Numbered from the stretch's first letter, positions 22,172 to 32,879 are shown. The stretch: DNA of 64,000 nucleotides from Carettochelys insculpta (GCF_033958435.1 NC_134161.1:8928001-8992000), one strand, 5' to 3'. Notes: generated by a model from the letters alone, not told the origin. Numbers and translations: made by a program.

Positions 22172-22825
22172 AGGGGTATGAAACAGCTGCTATATGAAAG
22201 GTTAATAAGACAGGGACTTTCCACTTGGAAAAGAGACGACTAAAGTGGGACATGATAGAGATCTATAAAACCATATCTGGTGTGTAAAAAGTGCATAACG
22301 AAGAGTTATTTACTCCTTCCAATAACACAATGACTAGGGATCACTTAATGAAATTAGCAAGTTTAAAACAAACAAAAGGACGTATTTCTTCACGCAATGC
22401 ATGGTCAACCTGTGGAACTCCTTACCAGACAATATTGTGAAGGCCATGACTTATAATAAGAGTAAGCCACATGAGTGCTGATAAGTGCATTTCATGTGAC
22501 AGGAGTCAGGGTTACAAATGGTTATACTGCTGGTAAAACAAACAAACAAACAAAACAAAACAAAAAAAACACAGCTAGATAAATTCATGGAGGTCATGTC
22601 CATCAATGGCTATTAGCCAGGATGGGCAAGGATGGTATTCCTAGTGTGTCTCCATGAGAAGCTGGGAATAAGCAATAGCGGATGGATCACTTGATTCTCT
22701 GTTCTGTTCACTCCCTCCAGGGCACCTGGCATTGGCCATTGTCGGAAGACAGGACACTGGGCTTGATGGGCATTTGTTCTGACCCATTATGGCTGTTTTA
22801 ATGTTTTTATGTTTACCTTAAAGAG
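22172..22825 (+). mobile_element. CR1 LINE 3' portion, interrupted
   Basis: Starts 'taggggtatgaaacagctgc', continues through 'gacagggactttccacttgg' and 'caacctgtggaactccttac', and ends 'ccattatggctgttttaatg', i.e. the second CR1 subfamily of this window (compare 37440 and 53170). An insertion at about 22447-22570 breaks the 'gtgaaggcc...agctagataaattc' stretch. Confidence 0.85.
22447..22570 (+). mobile_element. Short A-tailed insertion inside CR1
   Basis: An 85-bp unit matching 19686-19775 followed by a tail of (AAAC)n and A-runs (22536-22570), set inside CR1. The A-rich end suggests a reverse-transcribed insertion of a short RNA. Element family unknown. Confidence 0.6.
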
Positions 22826-23910
22826 TCTTGCGCCCATCCCCAAAATGGCTCTGTCCCCTGCACAGACAAGCTTTACCCTTGTGGTCAAGCGATCCAATGT
22901 ACTTGGGGTATGAGCAGTCAACCATGGTTCTCATCCTGGAGCTCTGAGTGATTATTTAGATAGCCTCATGCCACATCACTGAAGACCCTGAAGATCAAGA
23001 CCAAGCCTTCAGCTATGACATGATGTTCTGGGAGAATAAGCACACTGACTGGAAGACCAGTTGGATGCACTGATGTAGCCTAAGTTGCTGCAGCATTCTG
23101 TGTGCCGAAGGCTGCCTGCTATGGGGCATCTGTCAAAAGCTTCTAATCACAGAACCTCCGCGGCTTTTAACACTTCTTTTCTCAAATCAGTTCCTTCTGC
23201 AATGGCCTGTGTTGTGCTACTGAGGCAGAGCTACCACGCATCCAGAGACTCTCTTTGTTGCGCCTCATGTTTATCTGGGAGAACACTTTGATATGTGCTT
23301 CATTTGCCCTCAAGATGATCAGGAACTGCCACAAACAGGCAAGAACACCCCCAATATTGGTCTTTGGCACAGAGTATACGAAAAGAAACAGGTGGCAAGG
23401 GTGACTCACAGGACAGAAGATCAAGCAGAATGAAAGGGCATCTCTCTGCTGTTCTCTGAACAGCTGACAGCTTGGACGCAAGCTCAAGATTCTCAAGAAG
23501 AACAACAAGGGGAAGTGAAGAGACCATTCCAAGGGGAGTTTGGTTCCCAGGAACCACAACTGTATTTTTGTTTGTTTGTTTTTTAAATAGTTTTTAAATC
23601 TCAGTGGGACTTGTACAGTGCTGGTGAAAGTTGCTGGGTTGGAAAGGGTAGAGACTGAAGCCTGCAGTCTATTTGCAGAACAGATGCAGGCCAGCAATGG
23701 AAATGAAAAGTTATCAGTATCTCGTCCTGACAATCCCCTTCAGTTCTGACCCAGACACAGGTGCATCCCCGTGGACCATCTGGTAATTAACGATTAGAAG
23801 CTTAAACCAAGACCAGGAACCCATTGTCCCAGGCAAAGTACACACACATAATAAAAGACAATATTTACACTAAAAAATGTCCAATTTAACTAGAAATGAC
23901 CACCAATGGA
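22826..23910. other. No recognised gene; one 183-codon open frame
   Basis: The minus strand has an uninterrupted 183-codon frame (23182-23733), the longest outside transposons. I see no domain, repeat or signal; hydrophobic stretches are scattered. A 'tttgtttgtttgtttt' run crosses it near 23568. I regard it as likely chance. Confidence 0.3.
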
Positions 23911-23914
23911 TGGA

Positions 23915-24110
23915 AGACAGGAATTATTTTACAGATGGGAAACAGGTACACAGAAATTTAGGGTAATTTTTTAAAATGTGCCCAAGTGACTTACATGCTT
24001 GTATTCATTTTCAAAAGTGACTTAGGCACTTGGGGGCAAATTTTAGTGAAATCTTAGTGAAGACAATGGAAATTAGCTGCCTAACTATCTTTAAAAATTT
24101 GGTCCAACTG
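23915..24110 (-). repeat. MIR-like remnant followed by an ancient inverted 'ttaggcac' repeat
   Basis: 'attttacagatgggaaacag' (23930-23950) is the MIR 'cattttacagatgaggaaac' block. From 23975, 'cattttcaaaagtgacttag' and 'gcacttgggggcaaatttta' begin the 'tttcaaaag...cttaggcac' family also present at 34983, 48785, 54480 and 59765. Confidence 0.5.
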
Positions 24111-25649
24111 GAATCTAAGCTGCTTCTGCCTTCTAGGGCTTAGGAACTACTGAAATTCTTGCTGTAGGTGACATGACTAAGTTCACATGAAAAATCTGTA
24201 GCAGAGCCAGCTGAACACCATTCTCCTGAGACCCAGTGCTGTGCTTTTCTCTCAAGAGCAGAGATCCTGTGTTGAAGTTGCCAATAGGAGGAATGAATAA
24301 TGAGCAAATTTTTAAATTTTTTTTAAATCCTAAAATGATTGCAAACTAGCATAATTGGTGATTAGTTCAGGCCCTTTGTCAAAGTCTTAATTCTTTAAAA
24401 TAGACTATAATGAGAATTTAAATTAGATAATAAATATTATGGTGTGACCCTATCTATGCTATAGTTATAGTTAAAGTCTGGTTTATCTAAAGAAAGGAAC
24501 AGCAGATACATTAATGTGTGGGTGCTAAATCACATTTTTGTAGTGTTTCTTCTTTCTTTCCTAACATGACCGCTCTGTTCTATCCCTGGTGCCAGGGTCA
24601 GGAGTTGTGGAGAGTGAAGATCCCTGGCTGAGAATGACCAAGGAGGAGGGCATGTAAGAGACTATGAAACTCGAGGAAGGACATTGGTGACCCTACAAAG
24701 GTTTCTACCCAGATCAGCATCCTTCCAACATTTGGGCGATCCCATAAGGCATTGCCAAAATGATGTGTACATTTGTGGAAAGTTAAAATTTCTAATCTAT
24801 CATCCAGAAGGTTTACAAATGCATTATACAGCTTCGGCGAAAGGAAGCCATTTCTGGGGTAACGGATGGCAACCAAATGTTACAAATCAGCTGGGCAGTC
24901 TGCAGTGTGGGAAACCATCCTGTCCTTACAGAAAGTGCCACTAGATCTTTAATGTCCACATGACACAGAAAGGATTGTACTGAGGTCTTGTTCAAAAGAG
25001 TAAAATGAAATAAATTGAGTTTATCTTTCTCAACAGAATAAAGGACAGCCACACCTGCTGGCATTTGAATTCCGCAGCCTGAAGTAGTCAACATGATTCA
25101 AAGGTAACATTTGAGCCAGAAAAGTATCTTTTTGTGGGTGGACTAGAAATTTGGCAAAGTCAGGAGACCACCCAATGCTTTCTCTATTCAATAACTTGCA
25201 AAGCTTTTAAACTGAGTAATTCCAGTGGAAAACAAATCTTTCCACATTCAGGTGGAAAAAGATTTGGATTTGTTTTCTGGTCAGGACCTGTTTGCATACA
25301 TTCATAGGCCTTGAAGTCTGACTGTACCTAGTTTCCTTTTCATTGACGGACTCTCATTGCAAACCCATCAGCAGGGTTCAGGTGGAATGGGCTTCTGCCT
25401 TTTCCCATAGGTTTGCCGGGATCTAGACTGGATTTAGGCTTCCGCTCTGACAGAACAACCAGGGAAAAATGTTCTAAAACTGGTTCTAATAATTCTGTAA
25501 AATAAAATCCAATGCAATAATGAGAGAGACCAAAGTAACTCGGAGGGAAGGTGCCATTGTAGTATTCCACTGCCCGTCTGTATCAGACAGACACAGAGAC
25601 AATGCTTTGGCCCTTCACTTTTCTTCTGTATTTTCTTGAGAGTTCAGCT
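24111..25649. other. No gene or repeat recognised
   Basis: Unassigned. Open frames of 76 to 93 codons at 24598-25094 on both strands show no recognised domain. Confidence 0.4.
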
Positions 25650-25651
25650 AC

Positions 25652-26458
25652 AAGATTGAACTTTTCTAGTACAGACTGAACTTCTCTAGTACAGCAATCT
25701 CTGGCCTTGACTGGTGCCAAACCAGAGAAGTGGCTGAACCACGAGAAGTCAGTATTGTCTAGCAGCAGTACCAACACATTCACTGCTTTCTGGGCTCTTG
25801 GAAGACATTTAAGGGAAAATTAGAGCTAAACAACAGCACAGAACTCTGAGAACCAGGACTGGAGTGGGCTCAGTGGAGTACAACGAAAATTATTAGAGGG
25901 CTGGAGCATATGGCCTGTGAGGAGAGGCTGAGGGACTTGGGCTTCTTTAGTTTGTAGAAGAGAAGAGTGAGGGGTGATTTGATAGCAGCCTTCAACTTCC
26001 TGAAGGGGGGCTCTGAAGAGTATGGAGAGAGGCTGTTCTCCGTTATGGCGGACGGCAGAACAAGGAGCAATGGTCTGAAGTTACAGAGGGAGAGGTGTAG
26101 CTTGGCTATGAGGAAAAACTACTTGATCAGGAGGGTGGTGAAGCACTGGAATGCTTTACCTAGAGAGGTGGTGGAATATCCATCCCTAGAGGTTTTTAAG
26201 TGCAGGCTAGACAAAGTCCTGGCTGGGATGATTTAGTTAAGGTTGATCCTGCTTTAGGCAGGGGGCTGAACTAGATGACCTCATAAGGTCCCTTCCAGCT
26301 CTAGGATTTTATAATTCTAAGGTGGCTGCAAACAAACTAGGTGGGACTGCAGGAAACTTGCCCACGCCCATGATAAGTGGTGATCTGGCTCACTAAAATC
26401 ATTCTGGATCATGGATGTTGCCAGACCAGAGAATGCCAGACCAGAGAGGTTCAACCTT
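25652..26458. mobile_element. pogo-like MITE, copy A, split by CR1
   Basis: The left end has 'tgaacttctctagtac' (present twice in tandem, 25657-25693); the right end reads 'gaccagagaggttcaacctt', its inverted partner. Internal text 'cagtattgtctagcagcagt' and 'cccacgcccatgataagtgg' matches copy B (32880-33208) on both sides of the CR1 insert at 25860-26323. Non-autonomous: no transposase frame. Confidence 0.75.
25860..26323 (+). mobile_element. CR1 LINE 3' end nested in MITE copy A
   Basis: Starts around 'ggagtgggctcagtggagta', then 'gagggctggagcatatggcc' and the CR1 3' text, ending 'aggattttataattcta'. An 89-codon remnant frame (25967-26236) codes the CR1 RT tail, including 'IRRVVKHWNALPREVV' and 'FKCRLDKVL'. 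Copy B of the host MITE lacks it, giving an empty-site comparison. Confidence 0.88.
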
Positions 26459-27827
26459 TAACATATGGAGTCTGTCAATAACTCTGAGAATTACTTCTGC
26501 TGAGTTTATGGTAACTTTCTGACTATAAAGGGGTAGGCTCAGCAAATCAGCCATGTAAACCACATGACTTTCCCAGGAACCATTCCAATGAACCTGCTTT
26601 GATTAAATTGTTATACTGGGTCAAACCATAAAGAATCTTGCCTTTCCAGTAGCCAGTAGCAGCTACTTTGGAGGCATGTCCCCCACTCACCCTCCTCATA
26701 TGTTACAGGATAGCCTGAGCATAGGGAAAGGTTGCTCTGAATGGATATAAGCCTCAGTTTCCTTTTTTCTTAAAGCCACTGGACATGCTGCTCTCCCTCC
26801 TTCAAAGAACTTTCATCTATTTAACCTTCACTTCCAATGGTCATTTTTGTAGCATGACCTAGGGTCCTCTGGTATACCTGTGGGAACTTTCAGTTCTCAG
26901 TCCCACCAGCACAGCACTTCTGAGCAGTGAAATAACTCCCTGCTCGCTGGAAACCAAGAACAGCCTCTGCTCATGGATACACCACGGGCAAATGTAAGCA
27001 CAAACTAAACCTCCACTGTATAATGTCCTTACTCCAGCGGTGCCACTCACAGAATGAGAGCTTGGAAAGCATTGAGGCTGGCAAAACATTAAAATAAACC
27101 CAACAGCATAAAAAGTTTTCCAGAGATCTTGAACGAAGGTCTAATCCAGGATCCACTGGAATTAGACTTCCATTGACTTTGCTGGTCACCGGATCAGGCT
27201 TTATGAGGCTAAATCCTGACAATCTGAGTTCTTTCTTTGCTGTCCTTTCTCAGCCTAGTGCTTTCAGTGGTGAGCTTACCAAAGTAAAGCTTGATTCTTT
27301 CAGTACGTGCATCAATATTTGGGCCAATATTTGGATAGGTGCAGGATGGGTAAAAGCTCCAGCCAGTAGTTATTCAAGCCATTTTACCACAAATAGTAGC
27401 TCCTATTAGTGATGAGATTATTCCTTCCCAAGCATACAATGGCCCAACTCCACAAGTGAAGTAGTTCAGCATACTTCCACTATCTTCAGTCCAACCTCAC
27501 CAAAGGAGAATCAAGCCTGATGTTTTTAAATCTTAATGGTGATGAACAGTTGCCAGAGGGCACAGAATGCTTTAGAAATATCATGGCTCAAGAAAATGCA
27601 CCCTGCTGAGATCTTGGCTGGAGAACCCCACCCTATTATACATGGTTCACTTTTCTGGTGTAAATCCCTCTCTTCTAAAAGACAGGCTTCCACAGACTCA
27701 CTAAGCTCTGAACCTCACTGAATTCCATGCTGGAAAGGACCAAAATACACTGAGAACATATTCAGGACTTTAAGTAACTTTAAAACCAGGCACTTTCTGC
27801 TTGTTAAACTGTACCTGCTGAGAGAAC
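26459..27827. other. No gene or repeat recognised
   Basis: Unassigned sequence; only short open frames. Confidence 0.4.
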
Positions 27828-28045
27828 AAGAAGGCTTGTGGCACCTTATAGACAAACAGATATTTTGGAGCATAAGCTTTCGTGGGCAAAGACCCGCTTC
27901 ATCAGATGCATGAGTGGGGGCATGGTTTCAGAGGGGTATTTAAAAGTGGGGTCCCACTAAGAGGGAGGGCCAGAGCTGACAACGTCTGTTCAGCAAGGTG
28001 GAAATGGCCCAGTATCTTGAGGCAATTTTGATCATGTGTGAATCC
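27828..28045 (-). mobile_element. Penelope-like 3' region and tail, variant subfamily
   Basis: Tail 'ggcttgtggcaccttataga', 'gatattttggagcataagct', then 'cccgcttcatcagatgcatg' followed by upstream 3' region text (ggtggaaatggcccagtatc). It differs from the 20549 tail mainly in the middle, so two tail subfamilies are present. No coding part left. Confidence 0.65.
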
Positions 28046-28594
28046 AGATAGTGTCTTTTGTATGGGATGAAAAAATAATATTACCAGCACTGTAAAAAAA
28101 TTATTTCTAAAAATTCGATTGTATTTTTTGTAGGACCAGGAATGTTAGTCCTTGGCAAAATCCAAATTAAGTAGTGATATTCTGCCCCCTAGAACTCCCT
28201 CTTTATTTTCAGCTAGTCACAGTGTTCTCAAGCCTTGTTTGGCATCTAACCCACAAAACAGCTGAAAAAATAATCATCCCATCATATGCTATGTTTCACA
28301 AACTTTTGTGACCTGAATCTGATCTCCTTACAGATACACCCTGGAAATCAGGGGTACACCAGTGAGGTCCAAGGTGCTGCAATGAGGAGAAAGCATGCAG
28401 AGAGCAGAACCAGGTCTGATGGAACAAAATCATCAGCTATAGGCACAATGTCATCCTTGGAGTGGGCACATGAGCTAAGATCTGAAATCGCAGCTTTCCA
28501 CGATGGTTTGTTCATTCCATCTAGCATATCCTAACAGCCAAATACTTGTATTTGTTTTGTTTATAGACATAACCTGAGCAGTCAGGTCCTGCAC
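28046..28594. other. No gene or repeat recognised
   Basis: Unassigned sequence. An 82-codon frame at 28286-28534 has no recognised motif. Confidence 0.4.
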
Positions 28595-28692
28595 GTGTGT
28601 CAGCTATCATCTTAGCCAACAAACCAGGAATTGAACTAGGGACCTCCAGAGGTGAAAGATGGAGTCTTTGCACAGATTGAGATAAAGAATGA
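28595..28692 (-). repeat. tRNA-derived SINE remnant
   Basis: On the minus strand a tRNA-like A box ('ctttatctcaatctgtgcaa') and B box ('tccctagttcaattcctggt') occur about 40 bases apart, as in tRNA-derived SINE heads. The following 'gttggctaagatgatagctg' also occurs in diverged form at 63612-63650 and 28858-28912, so all three appear to be one family. Confidence 0.5.
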
Positions 28693-28857
28693 GGCTTGAG
28701 TAAGAGTTATAAGAGATGCAGATCCTTCTGTGAATCAGGCACAGATGGTGACATTGACAAGTGGCTTACATATATCCCCTGGATAGAGGAAACACCATCT
28801 ACACATCTGAGATCCGCAGCAGTTCCACCCCCCAACCCCAAAAATGAGCTTCCGCTT

Positions 28858-28912
28858 ATGTGATGGCTGCTATGTTAGCCAACGGCAGGGATTGAATGGG
28901 ATTCTTTAATAT
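28858..28912 (-). repeat. tRNA-derived SINE fragment, same family
   Basis: 'tgatggctgctatgttagcc' and 'aacggcagggattgaatggg' match the B-box side of 28595-28692. Very short. Confidence 0.35.
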
Positions 28913-28963
28913 AAATTGACCACAAGGAGTGTAGGGTGTATTGCTGGGGCTACAACACACTCA

Positions 28964-29257
28964 GGCTAGGTCACACTAGGCAAAGCAAGCTGACCACAGA
29001 TATGAAATTCTAGATACTGTAACTGCATAGCTAAAATCGACGTATCTCTACTTGGCTAACTTGTCTCTCCATACTGGGGAAGGTTGACGGGAGAGTTTCT
29101 CCCATTGACCTTCCTTACTCCTCACATCTCGCAAGTAGTACAGGGGTCGATTGCAACCCAAAAGGTTGATTTTATGTGTCCATAATAGACACACAAAATC
29201 GAACCCTGGAAGATTGACCCCTCGTGGGTCAATCTCCTGGGGTAGTGTAGACATAGC
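28964..29257. mobile_element. MITE with ggctaggtcacactagg / tagtgtagacatagc ends
   Basis: The ends form an inverted pair (ggctaggtcacacta; complement of tagtgtagacatagc). Inside are mirrored 'aaaatcgacgtatctctact' and 'cacaaaatcgaaccctggaa' words. From memory a frequent turtle/crocodilian MITE. Short flanking TCA-type duplication only; superfamily not settled. Confidence 0.65.
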
Positions 29258-29425
29258 ATCAGAATCCATGTCACTGGACACAGTAAGATCACCACGTTAC
29301 ACAACTACAGATGTGCACAACTTCACCCAAGTGAGTAGCTCCCTTTTGTCCTTTAGGCTGACTATGTGAGCAAACATGTGCAAACATGTTTGTAGGATCA
29401 GGGACTGTTCTTATACACTCTGCAC

Positions 29426-29611
29426 CAGTGTTCCCAGTAAGCTGAGCACTTGGGTGGCCATGCATGAGAGATTCAGCTGCCGCCCAGCTGACTACCAGAT
29501 TGCCCACAGCTGACAGAATGTGTTTCTATGCATGTGCAAATCTGTACATGCCTTGGTGCACATAACAAAATTTATTCTGTTCATGGATGAAAAAAATTAG
29601 AGGGAATTCTG
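29426..29611. mobile_element. hAT-like MITE with 8-bp duplication
   Basis: Begins 'cagtgttcccagtaagctga' and ends 'aaattagagggaattctg'. It is flanked by CTCTGCAC (29418-29425) and CTCTGCGC (29612-29619), an 8-bp target duplication with one mismatch. CAGNG ends and 8-bp duplications are hAT hallmarks. A second copy lies at 30714-31196. Confidence 0.82.
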
Positions 29612-30454
29612 CTCTGCGCTGATTTGAGCATGATATTAAGTGAAGAAATATTAGCCTTTTATGTCTGTTTCAAATTACAAACCATCCTACTGCAATTAAT
29701 CGCACTTTGATCAAGTACAGTGCACTGAACAGACCACATATACTCTAAAAAAAACTAACACTTTACATTTAAGCCACAACAAGTTTATTTTAAAACTCAG
29801 AACAATGAAGGTTTGTCACTAACTTTCTTGTCTGATCCACCCTGCTGAATGCAGCTTTTCAAACATGCAAGAACCAGATGGCCCACAAGATCATTTTACA
29901 AATGTTTAGTTTTTGAATCACTTCCTAGAAGGAGACATCCAAAATAGCAAGCTACAGACTTAGTGCATCCTTAGAAACAGACATGTTTTCTCAAAGACTG
30001 AGACTACAAACCGAACAGCATATTTAGCTTTGTTACTACAGTATCAATAACTCATCTGTATTCACTACAAGCAGTAAACATATAGCATGAGAATTATTGA
30101 GATGTTTTACATTTTTACATAGATGTAATTAATACTTGCCACGTCATTATTAAATTAGCTAATTTTTAAAAACTAAATAGCTTAGCTGAACTAGATAATA
30201 GTCAAAGCTGATTAATAACTTGTTCAAATAAATCCTAGTATTTCCTGAATACTCTCTCCCCCTTCTTCCAATTTTACTTCTAATTGAGTTATCTACTTTA
30301 CCACAGTTGTGTACTCAGTTGGAAGCACAGGCCAAGTTCTGCAAGTAGCCTCAGTCAACTAGCACGGGCCTTTGCAGGAGTATTGTTAATACTCCTGTAG
30401 AGAGAGCTTTCCCATAAGACAGTAAGGACTCCTGCCATTTAGTATTAGCAATTA
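29612..30454. other. No gene or repeat recognised
   Basis: AT-rich unassigned sequence. Confidence 0.4.
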
Positions 30455-30672
30455 CAGTAAAGTCTCTTTTCACGGGCATTCAAATAACTGGACTTCTCTA
30501 TTAGCCATCATTCCATCATGGCTGGTGGCGCCTCTGCTTTCGCAGCCATGAGTGAGCTATCTACAGCGGCTTCTCATGCAGCACCCCGCCCAGAGCACGT
30601 TAGAACCTCCCACATATCCGAATATCCAGCAACTTCCTGGTCATGGAGTTGCTGTATATCAAAGAATTTACT
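30455..30672. mobile_element. pogo/Tigger-like MITE
   Basis: Left end 'cagtaaagtctcttttcacg', right end 'atcaaagaatttactg' (complement cagtaaattctttgat). Preceded by TA and followed by CA (a decayed TA). 218 bp, no transposase. The CAGTAA end links it to the element at 6556. Confidence 0.7.
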
Positions 30673-30713
30673 GCATTTGTGTAGCAATTGGTCTTAGGGG
30701 TTCCAGACATAGA

Positions 30714-31196
30714 CCAGTGTTCCCTGTAAGGTGTGCCCTTGGGCAGCCACTCAAGAAATATTCAAATGCCACCCAGCTGATTAGCAGAGTGCCTACAGCT
30801 AGGTTTTTTCTTTGTACTGGGGGTGCACATTGGCACATACCTCAGTGCACATAAAACAGGCCTCCTGATACTGGGGGAAAGAAGGTAATTGCCCACAGGC
30901 TCAGCATATCAAAGGAGTTCAGAGCTCCAGCCGCCACCAAGGGTGAAGCTCCAGGCCCCTTTGAAAGGCTGCCGAATATTCTGTGTCCGGCCACAGGCGG
31001 CTCAAAAGGAAGTGTGTGTTTGTGGGTGGAATGGAGGCAGGGCTGACTGCCTCAAGCCCTGCCCCTTCTGCCTTTGGCCCTGCAGGGGCAAAGAGCTGGG
31101 CCCCCTCCCATCTTGCTCCCAGGGCCACAGCTGGACGCCGCTGACCTAAAACATTTATTCCACACATGGATGGGGAAGATTAGAGGTGAAATGGAC
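30714..31196. mobile_element. hAT-like MITE, second copy, interrupted
   Basis: Starts 'cagtgttccctgtaaggtgt' and shares 'gccacccagctgattagcag' and 'ggtgcacattggcacatacc' with the 29426 family. The last part ('acatttattccacacatgga ... gattagaggtgaaatg') resumes after a 288-bp insertion at 30859-31146. Confidence 0.72.
30859..31146. mobile_element. GC-rich insertion inside the hAT-like MITE
   Basis: Flanked by identical TAAAACA (30852-30858 and 31147-31153), which occurs once at the homologous site of other copies. The insert is much more GC-rich than its surroundings (for example 'gccttggccctgcaggggca'-like text at 31070-31090). No coding frame recognised; class unknown. Confidence 0.65.
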
Positions 31197-31572
31197 TGAG
31201 ACCCTATTGTGTTAGCCACTATGCAAACACAGAAGAAAAAGATGGTCTCTGAAGTGTGATCTTACCCCTTTGTCAACTGGTTCAGATAGTGCTGGGTCGG
31301 AAACACTTTTCTCACCCCATATTAGGACAAAAAGACAAAGCCTCAAAAAGTTTCATGAACCAATTATCACAGATTGATTCAAACCTATCAGAATGTTTTG
31401 TTTGGGTAATATTTAAACATTTTGTTTCAATTTTTTTTAACTTTAGTTAACTTACATTTGAATTGGAAAAGTCATTCTGAAATGTTTAAAAATAGACCTC
31501 CTTCAGTGAATGTGAAAACAGGGCTTTCACAACTACAAAAAATTTTCCAAAATTTTGTGCCATTACATTTAA
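31197..31572. other. No gene or repeat recognised
   Basis: AT-rich unassigned sequence. Confidence 0.4.
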
Positions 31573-31573
31573 T

Positions 31574-31848
31574 TACTTGTCTACGCTAGGGAACAAAGTT
31601 GATTCCAGATACACTATTAGCATAGCTAGTATTGACTTATCGGGATTGACATTGTTCCCTAGTGTAGATCAGGGCTTTCTGGGCTCATACCAATGTCCCT
31701 TACTCCACACGATAGAGTGGAGTATGAATGTTGACGGCTGAGCCCAGAGAGATCAATTTTACTGCATCTTCACAGACGTGACGAAATCGAACTCTGGAGG
31801 ATCAACTGCAGTGCGTCGAACGCGTGGTAAATATAGACATACCCTAAG
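31574..31848. mobile_element. MITE with acttgtctacgctagg-type ends
   Basis: Left 'tacttgtctacgctagggaa', right 'tatagacataccctaag'. Inside are 'attgacttatcgggattgac', 'gttccctagtgtagatcagg' and 'tcgaactctggaggatcaac'. From memory a known turtle element. Ends only approximately inverted; no clear target duplication. Confidence 0.55.
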
Positions 31849-32510
31849 GTTGCATCAGCACTTTCGTTAGGCACGCAGAAACTATGGTTATATTCAGCAA
31901 TAACACTACTTGAAAGATCCCGAGAGAGACAACATTCTCCCTCATTGTTTCACTATTTGATCACACCAATTAAGTGTGGGCTGAAACTGGGTAGATATCA
32001 GTGCTGGGGGAACTTCCATACATTTGGAGATTGGTTTTGATTGGAATGAGCATTTGAGCAGTCAGTTGCTTCTCTAAACATTATGGATATTCCTCCAGAA
32101 CAACTGTGAATCAAGTCTGGGACAGGCAAGGTACTGTATCTTCTACCTCCATTGAAATCCATGTGAGTGGAGAGCACTCAACTCCTTATGCAGCCTGATG
32201 TTGAAAATCAGATGAGAATTGACTCTCTGATTAGATTCCCAATGTTTCTTGCTTCCAGGCAGACAAGAAGGACCCTTTAAAACAGCCTATCTCAAAAGAT
32301 CTTAAAATTTCTGGTTTTGGTCCAGCCTGGAAACTGGAATTCCAGACCTGGATGAAAATCAAAACAAATGAGGAAAGAGCTTAATGCATATTTTCGTATC
32401 TCTTTAGAGGTTTGGTCTGAGATTTGTGTGAAAGTGTGTGTGTGTGGAGAAGGTCTCACTTTAACTAGCTAAATTGACCCATCTTAGAAGAACAAATTTT
32501 AAATTATAAT
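31849..32510. other. No gene or repeat recognised
   Basis: Unassigned; a short 'gtgtgtgtgtgtgg' run at 32435. Confidence 0.4.
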
Positions 32511-32514
32511 TATC

Positions 32515-32645
32515 GTGTGTACTTCTATAGTCCCTTTCAACAAAGCATTTTACATACAATTAAGCCTCACAACAGCCGAAAGGTGTAGTCAAGTATTATT
32601 CCCATGCAGGGGGCAAAACAAAGGGGCAGGAAGGTGAAGTGTCTT
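32515..32645 (-). repeat. MIR-like SINE remnant
   Basis: 'gcattttacatacaattaag', 'cctcacaacagccgaaaggt' and 'agtattattcccatgcaggg' follow the MIR 3' half on the minus strand. Diverged. Confidence 0.5.
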
Positions 32646-32649
32646 GTCA

Positions 32650-32788
32650 AATACCAAAGGAGTAGCCTGTTAGTCTGTGTCTGCAAAAACAAGAAGTCCT
32701 GTGGCACCTTATAGACTAACATATATTTTGAGCATAAGCTTTTGTGGCCAAAGATCAGCTTTGTCAGATCTCATGTCAAAGTTTGCAC
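32650..32788 (-). mobile_element. Penelope-like tail fragment
   Basis: 'gagtagcctgttagtctgtg', 'aagaagtcctgtggcacctt', 'atagactaacatatattttg' and 'gcataagcttttgtggccaa'. Variant tail subfamily as at 27828, with no body. Confidence 0.65.
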
Positions 32789-32879
32789 AGTCAGTCTCTA
32801 ACACTGTAAACAGAACTTGGGGAGTCTTGACTTCAAATTCTAGGCACTAGAACCCACTTCTTGACTTTGAAAGTAAGGT

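Noticed and set aside
28595..28692. Functional tRNA gene
   Set aside because: Box-like words are degenerate and no cloverleaf with paired acceptor stem could be drawn; fits a SINE remnant better.
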